The translations under genes and the position numbers were made by a program. Of a DNA stretch of 64,000 nt, positions 44,338 to 54,395 are shown piece after piece (within the stretch, counting starts at the first letter, position 1; every line of letters begins with the position of its first letter). A model generated the notes under the pieces. That model was not told where the DNA came from and made no database searches. It saw nothing but the letters and a program-made list of their open reading frames with translations. Source of the DNA: Puniceicoccaceae bacterium (GTDB lineage: Bacteria > Verrucomicrobiota > Verrucomicrobiia > Opitutales > JAFGAQ01); contig JANQOQ010000006.1 of NCBI GenBank assembly GCA_028285755.1, positions 868,001-932,000 on the forward strand. The letters run 5' to 3'.

Positions 44338-44706
44338 ATGAGTGAGCAAATTGAAGAGCATGTCTATCCAAGAACCAGCCGACTGGAAGCTTGGCGTAAT
44401 GAAATCGAGATCAGGCGATCCAAGAACTGGCCATACCGTAAAATCGCTGATTGGCTAAGGGAGCAGAAAGGGTTAGTAATCAGCAAAGAAGCGATCCGCA
44501 AATTTTGCTTGGTTAGAAAAATATCGAAAGGAGCTAGTAAGCCCAAAACCGTCACAACCACTCCCACCCTTTCGCTCAAGCGAAGCAAGCGACCATACTA
44601 TCCGAAGCCCAGGCAACCGATTAAGCGCATCTTTGAATACGATGACAGCGAACCCATCGATATTCATAATAAGAAATCGGGAATTTCACGGAGCTCCTCC
44701 GCATAA
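44338..44706 (+). CDS. TraK-like oriT/DNA-binding protein
   Basis: A 122-residue basic protein with a helix-turn-helix-like stretch (WPYRKIADWLREQKGLVISKE, then AIRKFCLVRK). It heads an operon whose next genes are TraL-like and TraM-like, the same order as traK, traL, traM of plasmid RP4. RP4 TraK binds and bends oriT. The assignment rests on position, size and charge more than on sequence. Confidence 0.5.
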   Translation: MSEQIEEHVYPRTSRLEAWRNEIEIRRSKNWPYRKIADWLREQKGLVISKEAIRKFCLVRKISKGASKPKTVTTTPTLSLKRSKRPYYPKPRQPIKRIFEYDDSEPIDIHNKKSGISRSSSA

Positions 44707-45461
44707 TGAATTATTACCGATTTATTATGAAACTAACCAAACGTATCATCTTTACGCAGGGAGGCAAAGGCGGTGTTGGCAAAACTGAGGTCGTTCTTTC
44801 ACTGATTCCCTGGTTCCGATCAAAAGGCATTGAGCCTTCGCTACTCGATTTTGATATCGAAAACAGCAAGAAGTCCGGGCTCCAGAATTTCTACCCAGAA
44901 GCCCAGAAACTCGATGTGCATGCAGAAGGCGCTCTAGACCGTTTTCTGGATATCTGCGATGACGACAAAACACAGATCATTATTGCAGACCTTGGCTCGG
45001 GTGCAGGTATCGCAACTTATCATTGGTTTGATGATATCTACGATGATGCACACGAGCTTGGAATCCAGTTTACCTCTATTGGGGTAACGACCGATGATGC
45101 GGGAGCCGTACAGTCCAATCTGAAATGGGCGACTCACTTACAGGACCGTGTCGAGTATCTGATTGTCCTGAATGAATTCAGGCAGTCGGGGTGCAATTTC
45201 GAATACTGGCATGGAGTGCCTGCTGTTGAGGAATTTATCGAAAAGCTCAATCCCACCGTCATTACCATGAAGTCTCGTCTTCAGGAACTGCAGGCCGAAA
45301 TGCGAAACCACAGCACAACGCTTCAGCAGATTATCAATCGTGAAGCAGAAATCCCCTACTTTAACAAGACTCGCAACCGGGTGCGAGCCACAGCCTATCA
45401 GCGAGACCTCTTCGCAGGTTTTGAGAAAGCCAGCAACATTTTGCTACCAACGATAAAATGA
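44706..45461 (+). CDS. ParA/TraL-type ATPase
   Basis: P-loop ATPase of the ParA/MinD group with deviant Walker A GGKGGVGKTE (about residues 16-25), SLLDFDIENS as the switch region and IIIADLGSGAG as Walker B. It starts at 44706 in a TAATG overlap with the preceding gene, or at a second ATG at 44727. Position between TraK-like and TraM-like genes and length (about 245) match TraL of RP4; a role in relaxosome or element positioning is inferred. Confidence 0.78.
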   Translation: MNYYRFIMKLTKRIIFTQGGKGGVGKTEVVLSLIPWFRSKGIEPSLLDFDIENSKKSGLQNFYPEAQKLDVHAEGALDRFLDICDDDKTQIIIADLGSGAGIATYHWFDDIYDDAHELGIQFTSIGVTTDDAGAVQSNLKWATHLQDRVEYLIVLNEFRQSGCNFEYWHGVPAVEEFIEKLNPTVITMKSRLQELQAEMRNHSTTLQQIINREAEIPYFNKTRNRVRATAYQRDLFAGFEKASNILLPTIK

Positions 45462-45919
45462 GCGCAATAGATACACTTGAAAAGATCGCAGCTCTTCTCC
45501 CTGAAAAGCAGAAACAACGGTTTCTGCTTTTGAGTTCCCGGTTTCGGAATGTTCCTGAAGACGACGAATACCTTCAGATACTCGAAGCGATTGGGTTCAT
45601 GACGTTACTCTGGAATGAGGTGCCGAACGAAATCGATACATTGCTTAAGAAAGCATCACCGGTTGACACGACCCAGCAGCAGCTCAAAACAATGATTACA
45701 GACACCGTAAAATCGGCAGTTCCCTCTTACGAAGACTTACGTGTGGTTTGTGAACGACTGGAACAGCATGAGCTTGTTCTGAAAAGGATTACCTCAGACA
45801 AACGCGGCACAAAACCCAGGGTTTCTTGGTTTTCATGGCTTCTCCTATTTGGAGGAGGTCTGCTTGCGGGTCATTTTCTGCCAGCAATAATCGCAAACTT
45901 ATCCGCTTTCATGTCATGA
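45458..45919 (+). CDS. TraM-like protein with C-terminal membrane anchor
   Basis: A 153-residue protein, mostly helical and cytoplasmic, with one C-terminal membrane segment (FSWLLLFGGGLLAGHFLPAII). Size, topology and position match TraM of RP4, the third gene of the traKLM set. It overlaps the TraL-like gene by four bases and the coupling-protein gene by four bases. Confidence 0.55.
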   Translation: MSAIDTLEKIAALLPEKQKQRFLLLSSRFRNVPEDDEYLQILEAIGFMTLLWNEVPNEIDTLLKKASPVDTTQQQLKTMITDTVKSAVPSYEDLRVVCERLEQHELVLKRITSDKRGTKPRVSWFSWLLLFGGGLLAGHFLPAIIANLSAFMS

Positions 45920-47373
45920 GGATAATCTATGCTACCCTCATCATCGGAGTCGGGGTTATAATATCGAGATATTTAGTCTTCCCCTACTCGGTCCTGCCCC
46001 TCGCAATATCCGGCGTAGCCGGGTTTTGTGTTTTATGGCGAAAAACCAGAAAGACCATTCTCAAATTTGGGTCGCTTACCTGGACACGCGAGGAACTATG
46101 CCGACATATCCTAATCACAGGAGATACCGGTACGGGCAAAACGACAAGCGGCTTTCAGCCGATCCTGCATCAACTCACTCGGAAAGTCCCTGACTGGGGT
46201 GGTCTTGTGCTCGGGGTGAAGGGAGATGAATCTCAATTTGTCCAGGAGCTTTTTGATCACCATGGTAGAGCAACTGATGTTATTAATATTCAAATCCGAC
46301 CTAGTGACGCATCCAGCAACTGGACTCCACCGCATCGCTACAACTTGTTAAGCAATCGCCAGATACCCTTCACGACGCACGCAAAGTTCATTGTGGATAT
46401 TGCCGCTAGCATGACCACCGGCCAGCAACATGCGTTTTTCCGACCGATGGCTCAAATTGCCCTAGCGAACACCTCTGAATTACTGGATGAGCTTAAATTA
46501 CCTGTAACTATCACCCGAGCCTACGAGGTGCTTACATCGACTGAAACCCTGAAGGGCTACATTGAGCCCTTTTCAAAGGAGGCAGCTACTATCAAACAAC
46601 AAAAGCTCGCACAGTTCTTTCAAACAACGTTCATTAATGCACAAGCCTATGAGCAGCGAGAGGCCATTGAAGGCACGGTTAAGACCTTCCTAGGCTTTTT
46701 GATTCATCCAGATTTAGCCGCTGTATTTTGCAGTGACGAGCCCAATACGTTATCGATGTCCGAAGTTGCTAAAGGGGCTGTCATCACCATCAGCATTCCC
46801 CAGACATTTGCTACAGAGAGGCGATATATTCAGACATACCTCAAACTCCTGTTTTATCACCTATGCCTGAGGCGATACGATCAACCCGAGCACCTACGGA
46901 AGGATGAAAACCTACTCGTGTTAGCTGCTGACGAATTCCAGAATATCGTGACTGCGAGCGAGGACGGATTCTCAGATCACAAGGTTATTGATCGTATAAG
47001 GGGAGCCAATGCAGTCATCATCGCGGGTATGCAGTCCCAGATATCCGCAGACCCAGCTGTTGGTATTCGTCGCAGAGAGGTGCTTACCTTAAATATGCGG
47101 TCGCGCTTCGTATTTCGTTCCGCAGATGAAAAGTGTGCGAACGCAAGCGCAGGATTTATTGGCAAACGGACACGTTGGAAAACCTCCAAGACAAGCAAAC
47201 CCATGGGTATGTCCACGCGAACCAAGCACCAGGCCGAGGAATTCTTTATCAAACCTACGAAGTTACTTAGGCAAAAGGATCATAAGGCGGTCATTATCCA
47301 CCCATCGAAACGCTTCACCAGAAAGAAGATCGTACCCATTGATGGCAAAGGACAAGTGTATGATTGGTATTAA
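45916..47373 (+). CDS. Type IV coupling protein (TraD/TraG-like ATPase)
   Basis: Inner-membrane ATPase that hands the relaxosome to the secretion channel. The ATG at 45916 (ATGA overlap) gives two N-terminal membrane segments (IIYATLIIGVGVIISRYLV, VLPLAISGVAGFCVLW), a Walker A at ITGDTGTGKTTSGF and a Walker B at LLVLAADEFQNIV. The C-terminal part carries the TraM-recognition type domain. It ends six bases from the convergent stop of the VirB10-like gene, where the tra operon meets the T4SS operon. Confidence 0.85.
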   Translation: MRIIYATLIIGVGVIISRYLVFPYSVLPLAISGVAGFCVLWRKTRKTILKFGSLTWTREELCRHILITGDTGTGKTTSGFQPILHQLTRKVPDWGGLVLGVKGDESQFVQELFDHHGRATDVINIQIRPSDASSNWTPPHRYNLLSNRQIPFTTHAKFIVDIAASMTTGQQHAFFRPMAQIALANTSELLDELKLPVTITRAYEVLTSTETLKGYIEPFSKEAATIKQQKLAQFFQTTFINAQAYEQREAIEGTVKTFLGFLIHPDLAAVFCSDEPNTLSMSEVAKGAVITISIPQTFATERRYIQTYLKLLFYHLCLRRYDQPEHLRKDENLLVLAADEFQNIVTASEDGFSDHKVIDRIRGANAVIIAGMQSQISADPAVGIRRREVLTLNMRSRFVFRSADEKCANASAGFIGKRTRWKTSKTSKPMGMSTRTKHQAEEFFIKPTKLLRQKDHKAVIIHPSKRFTRKKIVPIDGKGQVYDWY

Positions 47374-47379
47374 TACGGA

Positions 47380-48330
47380 TTACTCCGCCCAGAGATAAAA
47401 TTCTGTGGCAACCGGAATAAAGTATTGGACATCGGGCGATCCGTCGATTTCGACCGTTACGCCTTTGTCCTCTCCCGGATAGGGCCAGCGGTGAAAGTCA
47501 GGAAGTTCCGGATAATCCATTTCATAGCGACCCCATCGCACAATGTCCCTCAAAAGCTCCTCAGCAAAATCCAGATACTTCTGGAATTCCGGTTCAAACT
47601 CGAGGGAAACCGGTAGCATGCGAAGGCCTGGAGCCCCGTCAGCAAAGCCATATCGACGCGCTTGAGCATTATAATCCTGCTCTTGCAGCATTGCGCGAAG
47701 GCTGAGTGTTTCCCCATTACGCAAATAGAACTGCCATTCATTCTCAAAACGAGCATGCCCATCCTGAAATCGACGAACACTACCCGTAAAGCGTGTATCT
47801 CGTTCCAGTATGGTTTTTCCGTCCAACAGTAGGGCTTGGGTCAATTCTCCGTAGACGCGAAGATAGCTTTCATCATTGCCGGAATAGATAGGTATGATCA
47901 AACGCGCATACAGCAGCGTGCCTAAGGGTAACTCCAATGTGCTTTGCGCATTGTCCTGTTCAGTTACAGAAATATCCTGCTTTCGCTCGAATTTAATGAT
48001 GGAAGGTACGACATCATCCGGCATTGATAAGTTTTCAGGCTCTGGTTTTAGATGATCGTATATGGGGGCTTCCTCAAATTCTATGGGCGCTTTCAGTGGC
48101 TCAAAATCCTCTCGTTTGGATATCCCATAAAATTCTTTAGGGTCAATAGTTTGCTCAGGCTGTAATGGCTCTTGATCACCATCGCTGCCTAGCTGCCTCC
48201 AAGCCTTTGGTTTATCCTCAGGATTCTCCTGAACTCGCTGAAAATCCATATAGATCAGAATGCCAATCAAGATTATAAAGCCAAACGAGATCACCACTTT
48301 GCCTTGTTTTGAACGTATCCAATAAATCAT
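47380..48330 (-). CDS. VirB10/TrbI-like T4SS core protein
   Basis: Cell-envelope-spanning core component. One N-terminal membrane helix (VVISFGFIILIGILIYM, about 11-28), a Pro/Glu-rich linker (about 33-120), then a C-terminal VirB10-like domain (LPLGTLLYARLIIPIYSGND, LLLDGKTILERDTRFTGSV). The 316-residue length is short for the family. It is the last gene of the T4SS operon, six bases after the VirB9-like gene. Confidence 0.7.
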   Translation of the reverse strand: MIYWIRSKQGKVVISFGFIILIGILIYMDFQRVQENPEDKPKAWRQLGSDGDQEPLQPEQTIDPKEFYGISKREDFEPLKAPIEFEEAPIYDHLKPEPENLSMPDDVVPSIIKFERKQDISVTEQDNAQSTLELPLGTLLYARLIIPIYSGNDESYLRVYGELTQALLLDGKTILERDTRFTGSVRRFQDGHARFENEWQFYLRNGETLSLRAMLQEQDYNAQARRYGFADGAPGLRMLPVSLEFEPEFQKYLDFAEELLRDIVRWGRYEMDYPELPDFHRWPYPGEDKGVTVEIDGSPDVQYFIPVATEFYLWAE

Positions 48331-48336
48331 AATTGC

Positions 48337-49194
48337 TTACTTCTTAAGATATAGCCTGAACGTATTATCCAGGCTGTAATAACCAGGTTCGCCCTTACCA
48401 TTACCGATCAGTAAACCTGTAAAATGAACGGACTTATCCGCATTCAACAGCGCAGAGCGAGGACGGATATTTGTAAAAGCCACATTACGATATCCCCCGA
48501 TTCTCAGGCCGATCTTCTCCAGCGAAAATTCAGTTTCCAGATCCTTGCTGCTCAATACATATCCACTAACCAATAGTGCATCATCGTCAGCGAACCTCCC
48601 AACGTGACTGATAAAGAATTTAAAGTGCTTTTGCACAAACTCTTTCATCACGATTTCGCTTTCATAATTTTGATAGAGCTCAGGCAGTTTGGGGCGTAAG
48701 AACCGTTCCTCCTTAAACAATCGCATCAGCTCTTCCTGGCGTGAATACATAGGCTCAGACACTAACTCCTTAGCCATCTCAGGTGTGATTAGCGTCGCAT
48801 TGCCCATTGATAAGGGTTCTTCCAGTGTATGCGTCATGCGAATGACCGTTGCAGGAGTATTACTCGGCTTTAATCGGTAAACATATACTCCCTCGTCGAT
48901 CATCACATTCATCAGCACATCGAAAGCCTCTTCTAGCGGACGCAAGTGAAGCACATTGGGCACTTCACCCATTTGATACAGGACACTGCCCTCTACACTC
49001 CCATCCGTTAGCCCCAGTCCAGACAATAAGCGTATGTCTTCAGGAAAAACCAAGAGCGTTTCTACTCGTAGATTCAGCTCAAGTGACATTATCTGATCGT
49101 CTTCTAAATGCAGCGAATAAGGCGATTGTGGAACCGTCCCCAGTGCAACTTGCAGCATGGTCAACATACAACTGAGTGATATTACTTTTCTCAT
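48337..49194 (-). CDS. VirB9/TrbG-like T4SS core protein
   Basis: Periplasmic/outer-membrane core component. The start at 49194 gives a signal peptide (MRKVISLSCMLTMLQVALG). The early region RVETLLVFPEDIRLLSG and HLRPLEEAFDVLMNVMIDEGVYVYRL follow the VirB9/CagX pattern. The C-terminal domain (GLRIGGYRNVAFTNI) would meet VirB10 and the lipoprotein. Sequence similarity is weak, position and order support the call. Confidence 0.6.
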   Translation of the reverse strand: MRKVISLSCMLTMLQVALGTVPQSPYSLHLEDDQIMSLELNLRVETLLVFPEDIRLLSGLGLTDGSVEGSVLYQMGEVPNVLHLRPLEEAFDVLMNVMIDEGVYVYRLKPSNTPATVIRMTHTLEEPLSMGNATLITPEMAKELVSEPMYSRQEELMRLFKEERFLRPKLPELYQNYESEIVMKEFVQKHFKFFISHVGRFADDDALLVSGYVLSSKDLETEFSLEKIGLRIGGYRNVAFTNIRPRSALLNADKSVHFTGLLIGNGKGEPGYYSLDNTFRLYLKK

Positions 49195-49198
49195 CGTA

Positions 49199-49789
49199 TT
49201 AGCTCGGCTTGGTAAAAATCTCAAAATGGTATACCAGGGTCGGATATCTACCGTTACTGACCATATTCTTATTCAGCATAAAGTGACTCCAAAACTCGAA
49301 ATCCAGAGTCTCAACGATGGTCTTTCCTTCAAAAACCCCGACGCGGATGAGCTGACCAATCACTAAGACCTGGACGCTTTGGTCACTCATTTTCTGAATC
49401 CTGCTCTCAGAAATCTCAACCTTCTGACGCATTGACTTGAGTTCAAAGATAGGCGTCTCCTTTTCGATCAGATCGACGGCTTTCCTATAAGCATTTGGAT
49501 GAAAAAGCGCCTGTAATCGCTTTTTGGAATCCACGCCCCTGGGATGGCGATTGAATAACGTCTGGCAGGCAAGTTCTGCTTGCTCATAATGCAGTTCATG
49601 TGCCTCACGAAACTCCAGTTTCCGTGGATAATAGAAGGTCTCATCATCGATAACGAGTATGCGATAACCCTCTTCTATGGCATTTGCCAAGTGCCAGCGA
49701 TCGATACAAAAACCTATCACTGTTAGGGTGAATACAATGCACCAGAATGCAGGTGATTTCACAAAGGATGGATATGTTTGTTTGGTCAT
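49199..49789 (-). CDS. VirB8/TraE-like T4SS assembly protein
   Basis: Bitopic inner-membrane protein: a short cytoplasmic tail, one membrane helix (FWCIVFTLTVIGFCID, about 15-30) and a periplasmic NTF2-like domain, as in VirB8 and TraE. Total 196 residues, the normal size. The start overlaps the stop of the VirB6-like gene, so the genes are coupled. Confidence 0.6.
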   Translation of the reverse strand: MTKQTYPSFVKSPAFWCIVFTLTVIGFCIDRWHLANAIEEGYRILVIDDETFYYPRKLEFREAHELHYEQAELACQTLFNRHPRGVDSKKRLQALFHPNAYRKAVDLIEKETPIFELKSMRQKVEISESRIQKMSDQSVQVLVIGQLIRVGVFEGKTIVETLDFEFWSHFMLNKNMVSNGRYPTLVYHFEIFTKPS

Positions 49790-50832
49790 GACTTGGATGG
49801 TTGAAAGAGTTCTCGAGCACGTTCAGAGTAGCTTTTATTATTTTGCGACGGGCTTGTAAGAGCTCCCATGGTTAGACCAATACCAGTAGGCATCAGGATG
49901 TTCGAAGCTCCCGCTGATCCCGTAACCGTACCCGCTGCACCCGCTAGCGTTGAGCTTGCTGCTATTCCGCCACGGCTCCCGCCCATGAGTTGTGTTGTTA
50001 CACCGGCACCGACCGCGTCCGTTGCGCCCTGCATCATGGCTCCGCCAAAGCCAGCAAAGAGTGCTGCACCTGCGTTGACCCCTCTTGTAAGCAGCATCGA
50101 GATTAAGAGAGGAGCTTTGATCGTGCTAAAAAGAATCCAAAGCGTTAGGATGATCAAAAAGAAGAACGACTGACTATGCCCCCAAATACTGTCATCTGTA
50201 CCGACTGTCATATCGACAAGTGACTGGGTCATCAGATTGGCAATTGCCCATCCCAGTGGCCATAGCGATATACTCACCAGTCCTAAAATGAATTTGCCCG
50301 CCACATCTTTAAGGCTTTCCAGCATGTAGAAGGAGAGGAATATAGGCGTCAGTGCAATAGCATAGACCAATAGAGCCTGCTGGAGTATGAAATACAGCCA
50401 CATGACTGCCAGAGCGAGATGAGAAGCCAAAAATATTAACGCATAGGCAACCGCTTCACCCATGCCCACATCATCTGACCAGATAATATTCCAGAAACTG
50501 AGGTCTTCAGTCGTTTGGTTTTCATCGCTCAACAGCAGCCGGGCAAATCTTTCATGGGTTTCTGAGGGATCGGATTCCATATCGCCGGACAGGTCAAAAA
50601 CGACCACCTGGAGTTGATTGATCCAATCCGGCATTTGGTAAATAACCAGAGCGATTATACCCGCACTGAGGATACCTTTTAGCAGCATGCTGATATCTCC
50701 CATGCTGGCTTTCCACGCCATCAATGAGAATCCAATAAAAACGATCAGAAAAGCAATCGGCATAAAGTCGCTATGCAACGCGAGCGCATTCTGGTAAAGC
50801 TCTGGAAACTGACTCTGTAAATCACCGCTCAT
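49786..50832 (-). CDS. VirB6/TrbL-like polytopic membrane protein
   Basis: Channel component in the inner membrane with at least six hydrophobic segments (for example FMPIAFLIVFIGFSLMAW, LKGILSAGIIALVIY, ALIFLASHLALAVMWLYFIL) and a Gly/Ala-rich tail (GGSRGGIAASSTLAGAAG) as in TrbL proteins. 348 residues. It overlaps both neighbours by four bases. Confidence 0.8.
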   Translation of the reverse strand: MSGDLQSQFPELYQNALALHSDFMPIAFLIVFIGFSLMAWKASMGDISMLLKGILSAGIIALVIYQMPDWINQLQVVVFDLSGDMESDPSETHERFARLLLSDENQTTEDLSFWNIIWSDDVGMGEAVAYALIFLASHLALAVMWLYFILQQALLVYAIALTPIFLSFYMLESLKDVAGKFILGLVSISLWPLGWAIANLMTQSLVDMTVGTDDSIWGHSQSFFFLIILTLWILFSTIKAPLLISMLLTRGVNAGAALFAGFGGAMMQGATDAVGAGVTTQLMGGSRGGIAASSTLAGAAGTVTGSAGASNILMPTGIGLTMGALTSPSQNNKSYSERARELFQPSKS

Positions 50833-51626
50833 CGGTCAAATTGCACGGGTCTCGTTGGCAAGCGAAAGGTGCCTATATTATCGAGAAGTGCACGCTGGTG
50901 AGCCGCCCGTTGGCTCTCGAAGTGAGCTTGCCCTTGGATTTCACGCTCTACCTGATTCTGGAAATAGCGCATATTCGCTTCCATTGCGGCCAGATCGACT
51001 TCACGACTGGCTTCGCTATACTGGACATTGAGGGTCTCTATCAGTGCATTGAGCTTCTGCACTTCACTGTCTGAGGTAGCTCGTTCCAACTGAGCCATAG
51101 CTACCTTGAGCTCCCGCCCGATTTGCTGACGACGCTGCATACTCTCCGCTCTAACGCGCCGATACTCCTCAATGGTTTTGCGGGCTACTAATTCGGGTTG
51201 ATAGGCACTCGTGTCCCGATACCCCAGAAACTCCTCCCCAATGAAAATCTCCCGTTTTACCGTTTCGTAGAAAGGCTGATCAATAAAGAGGTAGTTTTCA
51301 TTGATCTGACGTGCGATGTCCTTCGCTGATTGAGAGAGTGGCAATTCACGGATAAGACCATAAATTCCTCTCAGCGCATCGATATCCACGCCTCCAGGAT
51401 CGCCCAATCGTTCCAAATAGGTATCAATCTGATGGATTTGGCGGGCCATCTGTGAAATCTGCATGCGCTGATTAGCTTCCTGCAAAATTTGCTCCACCAG
51501 GTCCTTCTGCGCAGTTTTCAGATGGGTTGATATTGCCGTATAGTCTATCACCGGCATCGCAGCATCCGAGATGATACTCACAAATGCGCATGCGACTAGC
51601 TTTAGAGTTTTCAGTAATGTCTTCAT
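50829..51626 (-). CDS. TrbJ/VirB5-like periplasmic protein
   Basis: Exported helical protein with a signal peptide (about 1-22), then long coiled-coil stretches (ILQEANQRMQISQMARQIHQI, SMQRRQQIGRELKVAMAQ). Size (265) and position next to TrbL fit TrbJ/VirB5, which helps pilus assembly and entry exclusion. Confidence 0.7.
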   Translation of the reverse strand: MKTLLKTLKLVACAFVSIISDAAMPVIDYTAISTHLKTAQKDLVEQILQEANQRMQISQMARQIHQIDTYLERLGDPGGVDIDALRGIYGLIRELPLSQSAKDIARQINENYLFIDQPFYETVKREIFIGEEFLGYRDTSAYQPELVARKTIEEYRRVRAESMQRRQQIGRELKVAMAQLERATSDSEVQKLNALIETLNVQYSEASREVDLAAMEANMRYFQNQVEREIQGQAHFESQRAAHQRALLDNIGTFRLPTRPVQFDR

Positions 51627-51628
51627 AG

Positions 51629-51925
51629 TTATTCGGTAATCACTCGGATGGGCACGTAATGCTCCTCGATCTTAATCCCTGCTTCGTTCGTATGTTCAGG
51701 AACGAGAACCTTGTAGTAGCGTTCCTTGATCTGTTTACGTGCCAGGTCTTGCTGGCGTTGATGCTCGGAATGCCGGATCTCATTCGCCCGGCCTTCCGCA
51801 AAGCCCATTTGCCGGACTTTACCCTTAATTTCCTCGACCTGCCTTGCTGTATATAGACAGCCCACTTGTAGTTGGCTAAGAGCAAGCAATACGAGTAATG
51901 GAATAGCTTGTTTGTAATTCATAAC
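51629..51925 (-). CDS. Small T4SS lipoprotein (VirB7/TrbH-like)
   Basis: A 98-residue protein with a lipoprotein signal (LALSQLQVGC) when started at the ATG 51925, then a charged helical part and a conserved end (HYVPIRVI). In VirB-type systems VirB7 stabilises VirB9 in the outer membrane. Position within the operon supports this role. Confidence 0.6.
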   Translation of the reverse strand, partial: VMNYKQAIPLLVLLALSQLQVGCLYTARQVEEIKGKVRQMGFAEGRANEIRHSEHQRQQDLARKQIKERYYKVLVPEHTNEAGIKIEEHYVPIRVITE

Positions 51926-51971
51926 TTGGATCTCCTCATCCAAGTTATGCGCAAGCGCAGGATAGTTTTCC

Positions 51972-54395
51972 TTAAACGCTTGGCGCAGCCAGTTGTTTTT
52001 GACGCTTATCGAAGTGCTCTCCGGACGAAGAACTCAGGTATAGCATCTCAGGGCTGGGAACATTCCATAGAATGTCTGAATGATTTTGCTGGTCTTCCGT
52101 ATACCAGTGCAAAAAGGGTGCCCCGTGCTCAACGCTCGGCTCCATGAAACGCATGATATTTTGAACGGCTGCTTCGGATAACTTAAAGTGCTTCTGCATG
52201 ATGCGAACGTCAGCCTCAAATGCCTGTCCAAAGATAAATGCCTGACGGCTATTGCCCAATATCGAAGTAGCGAGGTCTTCAGGCAGCAAGGAAAGCTGCT
52301 GGATAACGGAAACAACCCAGCAGTTGTATTTGCGAGAACGCTCATAGAAATCCCTGACCAGTTCCTTGCCCCCGGGAACATTCAGGAATGCACCTAACTC
52401 CTCGAATACCACGCGTTTACGGATGCCTCTGGGAGCATTGATGATCTCCTTGCGTATCCTGTTCAGAATAACCTCAGTGGTAATTCGCAATAATTGAGGT
52501 TGGCTGGTATCCAGCTTACTAAGCTCGAGACACACCATATCACCGCCTAAATCCACATTCCCTTCTCCATCGAAAAGCGTGTAAACCCCACGATCTCTTC
52601 TCCACACCTGGAGGAAGACTAAGATCAATCGAATATCACCCCCATACGCGTGTCTTGGATCTTCAAGAAGGCTTTCCAGCCAATTGCATAGGTCGGAATG
52701 CGTCGGTTGTTTACTTTCCTCAATGTTTTGATAAGCAAACTTCCAATCCACCTCGGGAGCATCTAGCCACTGCTGGTAAAACGCACTCAGGAGGTCAATT
52801 ATGAGGGGCGACCAATGGGGATTATTCTTCATGCCATCCCCGATCATGTGTTCCAGCACTTTCGCCGCGCTGGCTATTTGCTCTTGGTTCACGGCTCGTC
52901 CTTGAGTGCTGAGATAATTCAAAACGTGCTCGCCACTATGCTCAATAACCAGGATATTCGCATTCTCATAGGTCTCAGCATAAGATGCATAGGAAAATCC
53001 CTGATCGACTACGATAGTCTTCTCAAAATAGGGACCTGTTTGGGTTAAAAGTTCCATGAGCCCACAGCTCTTTCCTGATCCCGTTCTACCCATAACCACA
53101 GCATGCGCTGGATATCGATTACCCTTTTCTCCCCAGAATGTATTGATACCTTTTAGGGAGCCATTGCAGCCAGGATACAGGCTCTCATACCGGGTCGATT
53201 TCGGTTTGGGTTCGCCACCAATAGGGAGAAGGTGAGATAGATTCGTGTCTTCGATGTAATGCAGGTAACTCGCTTCCCGGAATTCACTGCCGGGGATACC
53301 ACCCAGAAACAGGTTACAACCGGTCGTGGGTAAATTTACGGTTTCGCTACGAGCTCCTAATGACCGAGCGATCAATACCTGAATCTCTCGAACCTTTGCT
53401 TGCAGTGCGATTGGGTCTTCATCCCAGAGATTGACCACCCACTGCATTTCTAACGGCTGCAAATCCCCTACAGACAATCGTCGCACCTTTTCCTGTTTCA
53501 TCTCAATCGTGCTGTCCAGGCTAACCCGTTTGCTCGACATTCGTGCTCGGTTCAATTTCTTAATCGCAGTGTCCTCCTGCTCAATTAAGGAAAGTGCGTT
53601 GAGTGGCTTGGCTCGCAGCTGCATTGAATAACCGTGAATATTCAAAGAGGTTAAGCCGTGCATCATACCCGTTATTGTGAGCTGAGGCAGATCGCTTAAT
53701 ATTAAGTATGCGTGATAATACTTATGATTCTTAAGGCAGATATCTTCCATCTCTACGGGTTCGAGCGGCACTTTTAAGAAATGGTCTATCGCTGGTTTGT
53801 TTAGATCGTAAGCACGGGAATCTGACACGTCGCATTGGTAGTGTTTCTCCTGTGCATTAATCAGATCATCTCGCCGCAAAATGCTTGCCTGACCTCCTAG
53901 TCTTTCAAAGGCCTTCCCCCATTCTTTTAAGTGGCTTTCAAGTTCTCCAGATTTTTGCTCAATGAGTAGTTGCTCGTTATTTGAATCAGCTGCTAGCTGT
54001 TCGATCAAATAAATCTGCGTAGTGGAATGTCGTATTTGACCCAACTTACGAAGCTCTTCAAATCGAAGGCAGTTAAAGGATCGTTGCTCCCTGCTCCATT
54101 CCGTTGCCGGTAAATTTTCGGTTTCTTCAAAGTAGTTCTGGATAAGCTCTTGGCAATCGCTGCCTTGCTGCCAGATCACTTGCAGTTGTTGAGTCGATTT
54201 AAGCGAGCGCAGCAAGGTTTTCATTTCGTTCTGGTAATCCAGGAGTGTTTGATTGGAAGCCGTTAGCCACCCGCCCAATGACACTTCGATTCCACGACTG
54301 ACAGACTTCGCATATCCGGCCTCACTGGAAATGACCGCATCGCCGTGGATATAGATATCCTGTTTCCTCTGCTTACTCTTCATCTTCGGTTTCAA
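51972..54395 (-). CDS. VirB4/TrbE-type T4SS ATPase
   Basis: Main secretion ATPase, 807 residues. Walker A is VVMGRTGSGKSCGLMELL (about 435-452), the Walker B region is RKRVVFEELGAFLNVPG (about 655-670), followed by VSVIQQLSLLPEDLA. An N-terminal CagE/TrbE-like domain precedes it. Its start overlaps the VirB3-like gene by 23 bases. This is the most reliable marker of the transfer apparatus. Confidence 0.93.
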   Translation of the reverse strand: MKPKMKSKQRKQDIYIHGDAVISSEAGYAKSVSRGIEVSLGGWLTASNQTLLDYQNEMKTLLRSLKSTQQLQVIWQQGSDCQELIQNYFEETENLPATEWSREQRSFNCLRFEELRKLGQIRHSTTQIYLIEQLAADSNNEQLLIEQKSGELESHLKEWGKAFERLGGQASILRRDDLINAQEKHYQCDVSDSRAYDLNKPAIDHFLKVPLEPVEMEDICLKNHKYYHAYLILSDLPQLTITGMMHGLTSLNIHGYSMQLRAKPLNALSLIEQEDTAIKKLNRARMSSKRVSLDSTIEMKQEKVRRLSVGDLQPLEMQWVVNLWDEDPIALQAKVREIQVLIARSLGARSETVNLPTTGCNLFLGGIPGSEFREASYLHYIEDTNLSHLLPIGGEPKPKSTRYESLYPGCNGSLKGINTFWGEKGNRYPAHAVVMGRTGSGKSCGLMELLTQTGPYFEKTIVVDQGFSYASYAETYENANILVIEHSGEHVLNYLSTQGRAVNQEQIASAAKVLEHMIGDGMKNNPHWSPLIIDLLSAFYQQWLDAPEVDWKFAYQNIEESKQPTHSDLCNWLESLLEDPRHAYGGDIRLILVFLQVWRRDRGVYTLFDGEGNVDLGGDMVCLELSKLDTSQPQLLRITTEVILNRIRKEIINAPRGIRKRVVFEELGAFLNVPGGKELVRDFYERSRKYNCWVVSVIQQLSLLPEDLATSILGNSRQAFIFGQAFEADVRIMQKHFKLSEAAVQNIMRFMEPSVEHGAPFLHWYTEDQQNHSDILWNVPSPEMLYLSSSSGEHFDKRQKQLAAPSV